Below are positions 26,059-35,913 of a stretch of DNA of 64,000 nt, piece after piece (within the stretch, counting starts at the first letter, position 1; every line of letters starts with the position of its first letter). This stretch comes from Rhodanobacteraceae bacterium (GTDB lineage: Bacteria > Pseudomonadota > Gammaproteobacteria > Xanthomonadales > Rhodanobacteraceae), in assembly GCA_009996615.1 (NCBI GenBank), contig JAACZU010000008.1:1-64000 (forward strand). The letters run 5' to 3'. Made by a program: the position numbers and the translations under genes. A model generated the notes under the pieces. The model was not told the DNA's origin. It saw only the letters and a list, made by a program, of their open reading frames with translations, and did not search any database.

Positions 26059-27045
26059 ATGCTGGATTTCCGTCTCGGCCAGGTCATCGGCCTGCTGCTG
26101 CGCACGCTGCCGTTCCTGGTGCTGCGCCTGCTGGTCTACATGGCCATCACGCTCGCCTATGTCGTCCTCACCGGCACCGGTGCCGGCATCGGCTGGCTGC
26201 TCGGCACGGCGGGCGGCGATGCCGGCGGCGGCGCGTTCTGGGGCGGCCTGGCCGGCTTCGGCCTGACCAGCGGCGTGCTGTACTGGGCGCGCGAATACCT
26301 GCTGTATCTGGTCAAGGCCGGGCACATCGCGGTGTTGACGCAGCTGCTGGACGGCAAGGCCATTCCGGACGGACGCGGCCAGATCGATTACGCCGGCACG
26401 ATGGTCAGGGAGCGTTTCGCGCAAAGCTCGGTGCTGTTCGGCATCGACCAGCTGGTCAAGGGCATCCTGCGCGTGTTCAACCGCGTCACGCTAGGCGCCG
26501 CCAGCGTACTGCCGCTGCCGGGACTGGAACCGCTGATGAAACTGGTCAACGCCGTCATCAACACCTCGCTGACCTACGTCGACGAGGTGGTGCTGGCGCA
26601 CAACATCCGCACGCAGTCGACCAACCCGTGGGCGGCCAGCCGCGATGCGGTGGTCCTGTACGCGCAGAACTACAAGGCGCTGCTGAAGAACGCGGTGTTC
26701 CTGACCTTCATCGCGTGGGGCCTGACGCTGCTGATCTTCCTCGTCGTGTTCGCGCCGGTGGCCGCGCTGGTCGGGCTGTTCCCCGGCGTCGCCGGCTTCT
26801 GGACGTTCGCGCTCGCCGCGGTCACGGCGTGGGGCCTGAAGGCCGCGCTGGTGGACCCGCTGGCGATGACCGCGCTGATGCAGGCCTACTTCAAGCTCAC
26901 CGAGGGACAGGTTCCGAGCGCGGACTGGAGCGCCCGCCTCGAAACGATATCCGACAGATTCCGCGCGTTGAAGGACAAGGCCGCCGCCACGCGCGCACCC
27001 GCGGACGCTCCGTTGCCCATGCCACGGACAGGTGCAGGCACCTGA
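26059..27045 (+). CDS. Multi-pass membrane protein of unknown function
   Basis: 328 residues, not assigned to a named family. Hydrophobic segments around 10-40 and 45-75 and two more near 210-265 predict four or more membrane helices. Between them is a soluble stretch with the conserved-looking DEVVLAHNIRTQSTNPWAASRDAVVLYAQNYKALLKNAVFLTF. The C-terminal tail (about 290-328) is charged and cytoplasmic. The ATG has AGGGGA seven bases upstream. Neighbours are unrelated (TPR methyltransferase and a GGDEF protein), giving no functional clue. Confidence 0.8.
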   Translation: MLDFRLGQVIGLLLRTLPFLVLRLLVYMAITLAYVVLTGTGAGIGWLLGTAGGDAGGGAFWGGLAGFGLTSGVLYWAREYLLYLVKAGHIAVLTQLLDGKAIPDGRGQIDYAGTMVRERFAQSSVLFGIDQLVKGILRVFNRVTLGAASVLPLPGLEPLMKLVNAVINTSLTYVDEVVLAHNIRTQSTNPWAASRDAVVLYAQNYKALLKNAVFLTFIAWGLTLLIFLVVFAPVAALVGLFPGVAGFWTFALAAVTAWGLKAALVDPLAMTALMQAYFKLTEGQVPSADWSARLETISDRFRALKDKAAATRAPADAPLPMPRTGAGT

Positions 27046-27215
27046 CCAGTCGCGCCCTTTGGCCGCTATGATGCCCCACGTCGCCATTGCGAGCCGCCGG
27101 GATTCGGGGCCTGGTCGCGGCGACAACCGTTGAATCCACCCGCCACCGCCATGCCGTCACGACCACACCTCCCATCCGGGCGCACGAGTGCGCATGCCCA
27201 GGTGCCGTCAAGGTA

Positions 27216-28550
27216 ATGTCCGTCGTCGTCCCGACCACTCCGACGCTGCCGCCGCTGGCCGAGGTGCTGGACCTGGTTCCCGACGCCGTCTGCGTCGTGG
27301 ACGGCGAGGGCCGCTACCTGTTCGTCAACGCCAGCTACGAGCGCATCTTCGGCTATCGTCGCGACGAGATGCTTGGCCGCAACATGCTCGAGGTGGTGCA
27401 CCCGGACGATCGCCCGGCCAGCCTGGAAGCGGCCGCGCGGGTGATGGACGGCATCTTCCAGCCGCATTTCCGCAATCGCTGCGTGCGCAAGGATGGCCGC
27501 ATCGTGGACATCCAGTGGTCGGCCAGCTGGTCACCCGAGAATGCCGTGCGCATCGCGGTCGGCCACGAGATCACCGAACTGCGGCGAGCCGAAGTCATGC
27601 AGTCCGTGCTGCTCGACATCGCCGAGGCCGCCAACGCAGAAATCGACCTGCCGTCCCTGTTGGCGCGTATCCACGCGCTGATCGCACAGGCCTTGCCGGT
27701 CACGGAGTTCCGAGTCGCGCTGCTGCAGCCCGATGGGCGCACGCTCACGTATCCGTACTGGTCCGGAACCGGCGCTGCAGGCTCGCCGCCGGCACGCGCA
27801 CTCAAGCACGATGCGCTGATCGCACGGGCAGTGGGCAGCGAGCACACCGTGCTGGCCGAGTGCGGCGACGTGCCGGCCGGCTGCCTGGCCCTGGCGGTAC
27901 CTCTGATCGCGGGACACAGCGTGATCGGCGCGCTGGAGATCCGCTGCCGCGCGGACGACGACACGTGGTCGCCCTCCGATCGCCAGCACCTGGAGATCGT
28001 CGCCTCCCAGATCGCGACCGCCCACGAGCGCTATCGCTATCGCCGCAAGCTCGAGCACCTCGCCAACCACGACACGCTGACCGGCCTGCTCAACCGGCAC
28101 CGCCTCCAGGTCGAGCTGGAGTACGCGCTCGCCATGGCGAGCGAAACCGCGGGCCGTATCGCGCTGCTCTACATCGATCTGGATGGCTTCAAGGCCGTCA
28201 ACGACACCTGTGGACACGAAGGCGGCGACCAGTTGCTGCAGGAAGTCGCGCAGCGGCTGCAGGACGCCGTGGCCCGTGCCGACCTTGTCGCCCGGATCGG
28301 TGGCGACGAGTTCGCGGTGCTGCTGCCCTCCTGCGAAAGCGCCGCCGCGGCCCGTGCGGTCGCCGACGGCCTGCGCGACGCGGTGCGCCTGCCGTACCGG
28401 GTCGGCGAGTTCGAGGTGTGCATCGACGCCAGTGTCGGCATCGCCTGCTATCCGGAGGACGGCGCCACGCCGGAGGCCCTGCTGCGGCATGCGGACTCCA
28501 CGATGTACGGAGTCAAGCGCGGCGAGCGCCGGCCGGACGACGCGGCGTAG
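27216..28550 (+). CDS. PAS-GAF diguanylate cyclase
   Basis: 444 residues, no membrane helix, so cytoplasmic. PAS domain (about 10-120; GRYLFVNASYERIFGYRRDEMLG, VVHPDDR), GAF domain (about 130-270) and GGDEF domain (about 285-435) with the intact site GGDEF in RIGGDEFAVLLPS and HDTLTGLLNRHRLQ. It is predicted to make c-di-GMP in response to a PAS/GAF-bound ligand or redox state. The start is the ATG just after AAGG; a GTG further upstream is less likely because it would place arginine-rich sequence before PAS. It converges with the histidine phosphatase gene. Confidence 0.9.
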   Translation: MSVVVPTTPTLPPLAEVLDLVPDAVCVVDGEGRYLFVNASYERIFGYRRDEMLGRNMLEVVHPDDRPASLEAAARVMDGIFQPHFRNRCVRKDGRIVDIQWSASWSPENAVRIAVGHEITELRRAEVMQSVLLDIAEAANAEIDLPSLLARIHALIAQALPVTEFRVALLQPDGRTLTYPYWSGTGAAGSPPARALKHDALIARAVGSEHTVLAECGDVPAGCLALAVPLIAGHSVIGALEIRCRADDDTWSPSDRQHLEIVASQIATAHERYRYRRKLEHLANHDTLTGLLNRHRLQVELEYALAMASETAGRIALLYIDLDGFKAVNDTCGHEGGDQLLQEVAQRLQDAVARADLVARIGGDEFAVLLPSCESAAAARAVADGLRDAVRLPYRVGEFEVCIDASVGIACYPEDGATPEALLRHADSTMYGVKRGERRPDDAA

Positions 28551-28565
28551 GACGGTACCCGCGCT

Positions 28566-29318
28566 TCAGGGCTGCGACGCACGCACCACGGGCCGCGCGG
28601 CTTCCGGCGCGGTGGAGCCGTCCATCGGCAGTGGCGCGATCGCCAGGCCCTGCTCGCCGTCGCCGCTGGCGCCCGATTGCAGGCCCGGCGGCAGATGCCC
28701 GACGTCGCCGACGCCGATCACCTTGAAGCGGCCGTCGGGCTCGACGCGGATGCGCGTGATGCTGGCATTGCCGACCGACATCCCCAGCCACGCCGCGCCG
28801 TCCACGCCGAGCGCGCGCGTGACCAGGTAGCGGATCACGTTGCCGTGGCAGACCAGCAGCTCCGTGCGCGGCGCGCCGGCAGCCGGCTGGAAGTAGCGCG
28901 CGAACACGCGGTCGAGCCGCGCCTTGCACGCGACGAGCTCCTCCGGCTTCTCGCGCGCGGTCACCTCGGTGCGGTGCGTGGGCGGCGTGCATTCGGCGAG
29001 GTCGTCGACGACCTCGAAGCGACGGCCCGGCATGTCGGCGGCGATCGCCGCCGCGGTATCGCGCGCGCGCTGCATCGGGCTGACGCGCAGCGCGTCGAAG
29101 CGCAGCGGCAGGCTGGCCAGGCGCGCGCCGGCCAGACGCGCCTGCGCCACGCCGAGCGGCGACAGGTGCGGCCCGACGCGCTCGTCGATGTTCGGATCGG
29201 GTTCGTAGTGGCCGTGGCGCACCAGCACCAGCGTGCGCGCTGCCGGCGCCCCCGCCTCGGCGCCGAGGAGCGGAGCGGACAGCAGCAGGCCAGCGACGGC
29301 TGCAAAGAAACGGTTCAT
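28566..29318 (-). CDS. Secreted histidine phosphatase family protein
   Basis: 250 residues. Signal peptide (FFAAVAGLLLSAPLLGAEA) followed by a histidine-phosphatase domain with the catalytic RHG motif in LVLVRHGHYEP and a second His in LLVCHGNVIRYL. Periplasmic phosphomonoesterase or phosphoserine-type activity is presumed; substrate unknown. The start chosen leads directly into the signal peptide; a longer in-frame start does not. The C-terminal 30 residues are low-complexity. It converges with the PAS-GAF cyclase over 15 bases. Confidence 0.82.
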   Translation of the reverse strand: MNRFFAAVAGLLLSAPLLGAEAGAPAARTLVLVRHGHYEPDPNIDERVGPHLSPLGVAQARLAGARLASLPLRFDALRVSPMQRARDTAAAIAADMPGRRFEVVDDLAECTPPTHRTEVTAREKPEELVACKARLDRVFARYFQPAAGAPRTELLVCHGNVIRYLVTRALGVDGAAWLGMSVGNASITRIRVEPDGRFKVIGVGDVGHLPPGLQSGASGDGEQGLAIAPLPMDGSTAPEAARPVVRASQP

Positions 29319-29514
29319 CGGCAGAGCATCCGGAAGTGGCGTGCCGCCGTCCAACAAGGTGGCGGCGCGCGTGGAACGAGGGCGGACATGGCCCGCCGAT
29401 GATGCATGATCGCCGCCTGGCCGCCCGGGTCGATCGTCACGGCGCGGGCAATCGACGCCGCACCTGCTTTCGGGTAAAAGTCACGAGCAGCAGGTTCGAC
29501 ATTGCCGGGGAGTC

Positions 29515-29778
29515 ATGTCGATACGAAGGGTCGCGGCGATCGCCGCATGGCTGATGCTCGTCCTCACGGCCACGGCTGGAAACGCCGGCCATCACGCAGT
29601 CACCAGCGCCGGCGGCACGGTCGCGGCGGGCAACCTGCGCTTGTCGTACAGCATCGGGCAGCCCGTCGCCGGCACGGTCGCTGCCGGCGATACCGTGCTG
29701 AGCGCCGGCTTCCTCGCGCTGTTCGCGGCGGCGCCGGGCGCGGCCGACGCCATCTTCCGCAGCGGCTTCGAGCCGTAA
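29515..29778 (+). CDS. Small secreted IFRxGFE-tailed protein (module copy 1)
   Basis: 87 residues. A signal peptide (AAWLMLVLTATAGNAG) is followed by a short beta domain SAGGTVAAGNLRLSYSIGQPVAGTVAAGDTVLSAGFLALF and a tail ending AIFRSGFEP. The IGQPxAG...GF pattern is seen in many secreted proteins of Gram-negatives. The terminal IFxxGFE motif recurs in the paralogue at 56 kb and resembles a C-terminal tail repeated on secreted proteins of Dokdonella-like bacteria (inference from memory). It has GGGGAG ahead of the ATG and lies 25 bases before a collagen-like gene, so the pair forms an operon. Confidence 0.75.
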   Translation: MSIRRVAAIAAWLMLVLTATAGNAGHHAVTSAGGTVAAGNLRLSYSIGQPVAGTVAAGDTVLSAGFLALFAAAPGAADAIFRSGFEP

Positions 29779-29803
29779 TCCGCACATTCCGGAGATCTTC
29801 AGG

Positions 29804-30679
29804 ATGCTTCGCACCCTCGCCTTCCTGGCCCTGTGCCTGCTCGTCCCGGGGCCTGCCGCGCTCGCCGCCGACGCCACCGCCGCGCAATTGCCGGACTTCA
29901 CCTACCAGGGCCGCCTCGAACGCGGCGGGCAACTGGTGAACGGCACGACCGATCTCGTCTTCACGTTGTGGGACGCACCCAGCGGCGGCAGCCAGATCGG
30001 AACCGCGATCGTCGAGAACGCGTATCCGGTCGTCGGCGGACTGTTCTCGGTCAACCTCGCATTCCCCGGCGCGTTCGCCGGCGAGCAGCGCTATCTGGAA
30101 GTCAGCGTCGACGGCACCGTCCTGCCGAGGCAGCCGGTCGCCACCGCGCCCGTCGCCCAGTACGCGCTCGGCGGAGCGGCCGGCCCGCAAGGCCCAGCGG
30201 GGCCGCAAGGTCCGAGCGGTCCGCAAGGTCCCGCCGGCACGACCGGCCAGAACGCGTGGACCGTGTACGGCACCGGCCAGCTCGTGGTCGGCCCGGCCAC
30301 CTCCAGCTACACGCTGATCCCGGGCCTACGCCAGACCGTGGACGTGCCGGCCAACGCGAAGATCTTCATTTCCACCGACGGCGGCGCGCAGCACACGCAG
30401 ACGGGAACGACCTATTCGATCGTCGACGTCGCGATCTTCATCGACGGCGCCGCCGCACCAGGCGCCGGCCAGCGCCGCCTGGTCCTGTCCAACACCCCGG
30501 CCATCGCGCAGGTCGTCGGCAACTGGAGCATGAGCGTCTCGCAGCAACTGCCCGCCGGCACGCACACGATCGACGTGCGCGCCAGCAACGGCGGCACCGG
30601 CAACGCGAACGCCAATGTCAGCAGCGGTTCGGCGCCGCAACTGCAAGGCCAGCTGACGGTGATGATCGTCAAACTCTGA
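29804..30679 (+). CDS. Secreted collagen-like protein (module copy 1)
   Basis: 291 residues. A signal peptide (LAFLALCLLVPGPAALAA) precedes a conserved N-terminal beta domain (FTYQGRLERGGQLVNGTTDLVFTLWDA at about 32-57, through LPRQPVATAPVAQYAL), then six collagen-type GXY triplets (127-145), then a C-terminal beta domain of about 145 residues ([54 protein letters not shown]). It probably trimerises through the short collagen stem and is displayed or secreted. It follows the small IFRSGFE protein. A paralogue at 56.5 kb has the same architecture with 20 triplets. Confidence 0.82.
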   Translation: MLRTLAFLALCLLVPGPAALAADATAAQLPDFTYQGRLERGGQLVNGTTDLVFTLWDAPSGGSQIGTAIVENAYPVVGGLFSVNLAFPGAFAGEQRYLEVSVDGTVLPRQPVATAPVAQYALGGAAGPQGPAGPQGPSGPQGPAGTTGQNAWTVYGTGQLVVGPATSSYTLIPGLRQTVDVPANAKIFISTDGGAQHTQTGTTYSIVDVAIFIDGAAAPGAGQRRLVLSNTPAIAQVVGNWSMSVSQQLPAGTHTIDVRASNGGTGNANANVSSGSAPQLQGQLTVMIVKL

Positions 30680-30893
30680 GCGCGGCGTTGCGCGCTCGCC
30701 GCGGCGAAAGCAGGGTCGCCGCTCGATGCATCGCGAGCCCAGCTGTCTAGCGGAACCGGCGCTCGCCGTTCCTGCCCCCGCGAAGCGGGAAAGGTGGCGG
30801 CAGCGCCGGAAGGGGGTAACGCTGCAGGTGCGTGGATCGGTTCCAGCAGATTGAGAAACACCTCGCCGGCGCCGCGCTGCCGCGCGCTTCCGA

Positions 30894-31385
30894 TCAGTTC
30901 ACGACTCCGGCCGACGGCTCAAGCCGATTGCGCAGCGCACGCGCGACCGCCAGCGCGATCGGCCCGCCGAACAGCAGCATGTGCGACAGCAAGTCCAGCG
31001 TGGTCGCCAGCGGCGCGAAGCTGACCGGCCGCGGGTAAGCCGACAGCGGCAGCACGACCAGCCGCATCGCCAGGAACACGACGACGCCGAACACGGCTCC
31101 GGCCAGGAGCGGCCGCCGCGCCAGGCCCGGAACGCGCCACGCCGCGGCCGCGAACAGCGCCGCCCACAGGAGCGAAAGGCCGAAGTGGCAGCCGAACCCC
31201 AACGCCATCGTCGGTACGCCGCCCGCGAACGCGGCGTTGCCGAGCAGGCCGCTGGCGATGATCTGCAGCAGACGCCCCGGCGGCACGCCGTTGTAGCCCG
31301 CAAACGAAAACGCAAACACCAGGTCGAGCGCCCCGCCGACCGCACCGCCGGCCAGGATGGCCGACGGCATCGAAGTTGATCGCAT
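30894..31385 (-). CDS. Four-helix membrane protein of unknown function
   Basis: 163 residues with about four predicted transmembrane helices (AGGAVGGALDLVFAFSFAGY; FGLSLLWAALFAAAAW; LLAGAVFGVVVFLAMRLVV; MLLFGGPIALAVARAL). No catalytic motif is visible and no family name can be given confidently. Stop and start are well defined, with codon use like its neighbours. It lies 46 bases downstream of the M14 peptidase start side and shares its strand. Confidence 0.75.
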   Translation of the reverse strand: MRSTSMPSAILAGGAVGGALDLVFAFSFAGYNGVPPGRLLQIIASGLLGNAAFAGGVPTMALGFGCHFGLSLLWAALFAAAAWRVPGLARRPLLAGAVFGVVVFLAMRLVVLPLSAYPRPVSFAPLATTLDLLSHMLLFGGPIALAVARALRNRLEPSAGVVN

Positions 31386-31430
31386 GACGATTCCCCTTGG
31401 TTGGCAGTCCCGCCCGGCCGGTCGCGCGCG

Positions 31431-32363
31431 TCAGCCTTGCGCCAGCACGAAATCCAGCGCCGCCCGCACCGCCGCCACCTGCGCTGCATTGCACTGCGCG
31501 GGCGTGGCGCGCGGGCTGTCCGGATACACCTCGGTCGTGGTCGTGTAGCGCGCGTTGGTGACGCCGGCGCACAGGCCGAGGGACTTCAGCGGATAGCGGA
31601 TCACGCCCGGCGCGACCACCGGCGAGCCGATGATCTCGCCGTTCGCGTCCGCCGGCGCGATGTGCGTGACCTGCGCGACCGCCTCGATGATCGCCTGCTG
31701 GAACATCGGCTGCGGATTGTCGGTGTCGTCGACGAGGTAAAAACCGTCCGGAATCTCGCCCGGTTCGAACGGCTTGCCGTCGCGCGCGGCCAGCGCAGGG
31801 CGGAACTCGGACTCGTCGCTGTCGGTGGTCTCGTGCAGGTCCACGTGCACGAGGAAGCGATCGCGCAGCGGCGCGACCAGTTGCATCAGCGCCGCCGACT
31901 CCGCGGCCGGGCTGTCCTCGCGGAACGAGCGGTTCGGATCGATCGCGTGCGGATTCCAGCGATGGATCCGCTCGTAGGCCCATGGGCTGATGCACGGCGC
32001 GACCAGCAGGTTGGCGCGGCCTTCGTAGTCCGCCATGTGCCGCTCGACGAACTGCAGCGCACCGTGCACGCCGCTGGTCTCATAGCCGTGCACGCCGCCG
32101 GTGACCAGCATGCTCGGCAGGTCCTCGCGCCAGTCGCGGCTGCGGATCGCGAACAACGGGAACGTCTCGGGTGCATAGTCGAGCAGCCCGTACTGCTCGA
32201 CGTCGAAGCGCGCCCGCAGCCGGTCGATCACGCCGAGCACGTCGTCGGCGTAACTGCGCTGGCGGCGCTGCCGCGCCAGCCATGCAGCCTTCTCCGCATC
32301 GCCCCAGGGCTGGCCGGGCGTGCCGATCGGATAGCAGGCAGGCATTGTCATCGGCTCGCTCAT
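31431..32363 (-). CDS. M14-family metallocarboxypeptidase-like protein
   Basis: 310 residues. The zinc ligands His92 and Glu95 (GGVHGYET, an HxxE motif) and His173 or His177 (LVHVDLHETTD) are present, with Arg145 in DPNRSF and a likely catalytic Glu in TTTTEVYPD. The motif order fits the M14 carboxypeptidase/succinylglutamate desuccinylase clan, soluble and cytoplasmic since no signal peptide is seen. It probably removes an acyl group or C-terminal residue; substrate unknown. It starts 10 bases after the frmA stop, so it may belong to the frmRA transcript. Confidence 0.8.
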   Translation of the reverse strand: MSEPMTMPACYPIGTPGQPWGDAEKAAWLARQRRQRSYADDVLGVIDRLRARFDVEQYGLLDYAPETFPLFAIRSRDWREDLPSMLVTGGVHGYETSGVHGALQFVERHMADYEGRANLLVAPCISPWAYERIHRWNPHAIDPNRSFREDSPAAESAALMQLVAPLRDRFLVHVDLHETTDSDESEFRPALAARDGKPFEPGEIPDGFYLVDDTDNPQPMFQQAIIEAVAQVTHIAPADANGEIIGSPVVAPGVIRYPLKSLGLCAGVTNARYTTTTEVYPDSPRATPAQCNAAQVAAVRAALDFVLAQG

Positions 32364-32372
32364 CGTCGCAAA

Positions 32373-33778
<1,406 letters not shown>

Positions 33779-33795
33779 GGGAATGCCTCGATCTT

Positions 33796-33814
33796 TATAC
33801 TAGGGGGCAGTATA
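33796..33814. promoter_or_regulatory. FrmR operator
   Basis: TATACTAGGGGGCAGTATA is a perfect 6-bp inverted repeat around an AGGGGGC core, the known form of FrmR/CsoR-type sites (T/A-rich arms flanking a G-tract). It is centred about 27 bases upstream of the frmR start and overlaps a TATAAA-like minus-strand -10. Binding is inferred from the match. Confidence 0.75.
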
Positions 33815-33878
33815 TCATGCGCTGGCCACATGACCGTGGCGCGCGCAGACGCTCGCCGCGAGGCAAGCGCTTTTTCCG

Positions 33879-33966
33879 TCATCGCGGCGAAGGCCGGGAT
33901 CCAGCTCCTGCTTTATCTGTTTGTTTTCATAAGCACAAACTGGATCCCGGCCTTCGCCGGGATGAT
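33879..33966. repeat. REP-type inverted pair (BIME-like)
   Basis: Two arms share CGGCGAAGGCCGGGATCCAG in inverted orientation, separated by 35 AT-rich bases that include tttgttttcat. This forms a long hairpin between frmR and the M23 peptidase gene. The arm sequence is of the kind read in other genomes as HPGEGRDP/LDPGLRRDD or IPAFAGM when translated, a Lysobacterales hallmark (recall-based). It may terminate or stabilise the flanking transcripts. Confidence 0.7.
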
Positions 33967-34021
33967 GAGATTGGGAAGAATTTGCGGCGCCGTGGCCGTT
34001 CGTCGAATTTTTCACAAACCC

Positions 34022-35197
34022 TCAACGCGACGGCGCGAAGTTCAGCACCGACAGCGTCAGCGGCATCTCGCGTTGCCGGGCCAGCGGCTTCGGCTCGGCG
34101 ACGAAGCGCTCGCTGTCGACATCGACGCGGCCGACCAGGTCGTAGTTCGCGAACACGAACGGCATCCCCTGCGCCAGCGCGAAATTGCGCGTATCCATCA
34201 ACTGGAAGTGCAGATGCGGCAGGTCTGAATTGCCGTTGTTGCCGACCGCGCCCAGCACTTGGCCGGCGCGCACCTTGTCGCCCGCGCGCACGCGGACGCT
34301 GCCGGCCTTGAGGTGTCCATACATCGCCCACACGCCGCCGCCGAGATCAAGGATCACGTGGTTGCCGCCCGCCTCGGGCAGCGTCGGCGGCGGCAGCGGC
34401 TGGCGCGGCGGACGGTCCTGCTGAACCGTATACACGTCGGCGACGACCGCATCGGCGACCGCGAGCACCGGCTGGCCAAAGCTGTGGTAGTCCTCGTTGC
34501 GCGTGCCGTCGCCGCGGTGCAACTCGCCCTGCGCATCGAGCTGGACGAAGTCGATCGCGTAGCGTTCGGGCAGGCGCAAACGGCCGTCGACCGCACGCTG
34601 GCCGCGGCGATGGTGGTTGGCAGCATCACAGCAGGCCTCGAACGCGGCCCAGTACGCGCCCTGCAGCGGCGGCCGCAGCACGCGCGGCGCGCGCGGATCG
34701 GACGCCACGCGCACGCTCGAGCGGCCGCTGCCCTGCGGTCCGGCGCCGACCGCGGCGATCGTCGTCTCGAGTTCCACCGGCACCGATGCCCCGGCATCGA
34801 GCACGACGTCGAGCCAGATCGTCGCGGTCGCGCTCGGCGCGATCTCGTCGACGCCGCGCTGCCAGTCCGCCAGCGCGCTCATGTGCGCCTTGATCGCTGA
34901 CTCGCCGTGGCGCAACAGCGTCGCCCCACCGGCATCGGCGCGCACCTCGATCGACTGCACCTTGAGCGGCACCGCACCGAGGTTCGTCGCCAGCACCTCG
35001 TAGGTGAGGTGCCGGCGCTGGTCGCTGCCGACGACGGCCTGCGGCGGCAGCGGGATCGCCAACACCAGCGGATACAACGACAGCGGCGCGCTTGACGGCG
35101 GCACCTCGGCCGCCCCGACCGCACCGCACGCCAGCGCCAGGCCGGCCAGCCACAACGCGAATCCCCCGATCCGATGCCGCACGTGTCCGTCGATCAT
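34022..35197 (-). CDS. M23 (LytM-type) metallopeptidase
   Basis: 391 residues. Signal peptide (ALWLAGLALACGAVGAAE), an N-terminal Ig-like beta domain (about 35-200), then a LytM domain (about 230-360) with RYAIDFVQLD, AMYGHLKAGSVRVRAGDKVRAGQVLGAVGNNGNS and HLHFQLMD, the zinc and catalytic histidines. It is predicted to cut peptidoglycan peptides in the periplasm or outside. The ATG has GGGGAG ahead; an upstream in-frame start would lack a signal peptide. It is on the minus strand beyond the REP pair. Confidence 0.85.
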   Translation of the reverse strand: MIDGHVRHRIGGFALWLAGLALACGAVGAAEVPPSSAPLSLYPLVLAIPLPPQAVVGSDQRRHLTYEVLATNLGAVPLKVQSIEVRADAGGATLLRHGESAIKAHMSALADWQRGVDEIAPSATATIWLDVVLDAGASVPVELETTIAAVGAGPQGSGRSSVRVASDPRAPRVLRPPLQGAYWAAFEACCDAANHHRRGQRAVDGRLRLPERYAIDFVQLDAQGELHRGDGTRNEDYHSFGQPVLAVADAVVADVYTVQQDRPPRQPLPPPTLPEAGGNHVILDLGGGVWAMYGHLKAGSVRVRAGDKVRAGQVLGAVGNNGNSDLPHLHFQLMDTRNFALAQGMPFVFANYDLVGRVDVDSERFVAEPKPLARQREMPLTLSVLNFAPSR

Positions 35198-35427
35198 CCC
35201 GACTCTCCCCGCTCGCGCCGGCTGGCGCGTGGGGCAGCCAATCACATCGGCGTGGCGGCGGCAAGCGGCCGCGAAATGCGGCTGTGTTCCGAAACGGTAC
35301 TGCCGGATTGTTTGCCTTTGTCCGGTTTTCCAAACCGGGTGATCCGGCACATGGCCGGCGATCGCCGTGCCGGCAGACTCCGCGCGCCGCTCGAGTCGGC
35401 CTCCTGTTCCCCGTATGGGGATGACTC

Positions 35428-35793
35428 ATGAATCGTCGCGTCGCGCTCGTCATGTTGCTGGTCGGTGCAGTCGGGTTTTCCTCGCTGTCGAGCGCGGCCG
35501 AGAAGGGCTGGTTCGGATTTGGCGTCAGCATCGAGACGAAGGGCTTCTCGTTCAATCCGACGATCCAGTCGGTCACGGTGGCCAAGGTCGCCCCCGCATC
35601 GCCGGCGGCAGCCGCCGACGTGGCGTCAGGCGATGCCATCGTCGCCGTGCAAGGCATCGTGGTAGACGGCGCCAAGGCCGACGAGTTGAAGAAGGCGATG
35701 GCCGTGCCGGTCGGCGAGACCCTGCGGCTTCGCCTCAAGCGCGGCAGTGCCGAGCCCCGTGAAGTGGCGCTGGTTGCCGCGGCGAAGCCTTGA
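35428..35793 (+). CDS. Small periplasmic PDZ-domain protein
   Basis: 121 residues. Signal peptide (ALVMLLVGAVGFSSLSSA), then one PDZ domain (about 45-115; VAKVAPASPAAAADVASGDAIVAVQGIVV, GETLRLRLKRG). It lacks a protease domain, so it is a free periplasmic PDZ protein possibly binding C-termini or acting in regulated proteolysis. The ATG follows GGGGATG. It is flanked by a methyltransferase on the same strand, 120 bases downstream. Confidence 0.8.
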   Translation: MNRRVALVMLLVGAVGFSSLSSAAEKGWFGFGVSIETKGFSFNPTIQSVTVAKVAPASPAAAADVASGDAIVAVQGIVVDGAKADELKKAMAVPVGETLRLRLKRGSAEPREVALVAAAKP

Positions 35794-35913
35794 GCGAGCA
35801 ACCGGCCACGCTCAAACCCCTCGCCCTGTGAGTTTCGACAGCAGCACTCTCGGCCCCCCCCCCACCGGCGGCAGGCCTTATCCTCCCGCCCTTCCCTCCT
35901 CGAGATCCCCGCC

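Noticed and set aside
33815-34015. Short minus-strand frame with GEGRDP and LDPGLRRDD
   Set aside because: This is translated REP repeat, not a gene.
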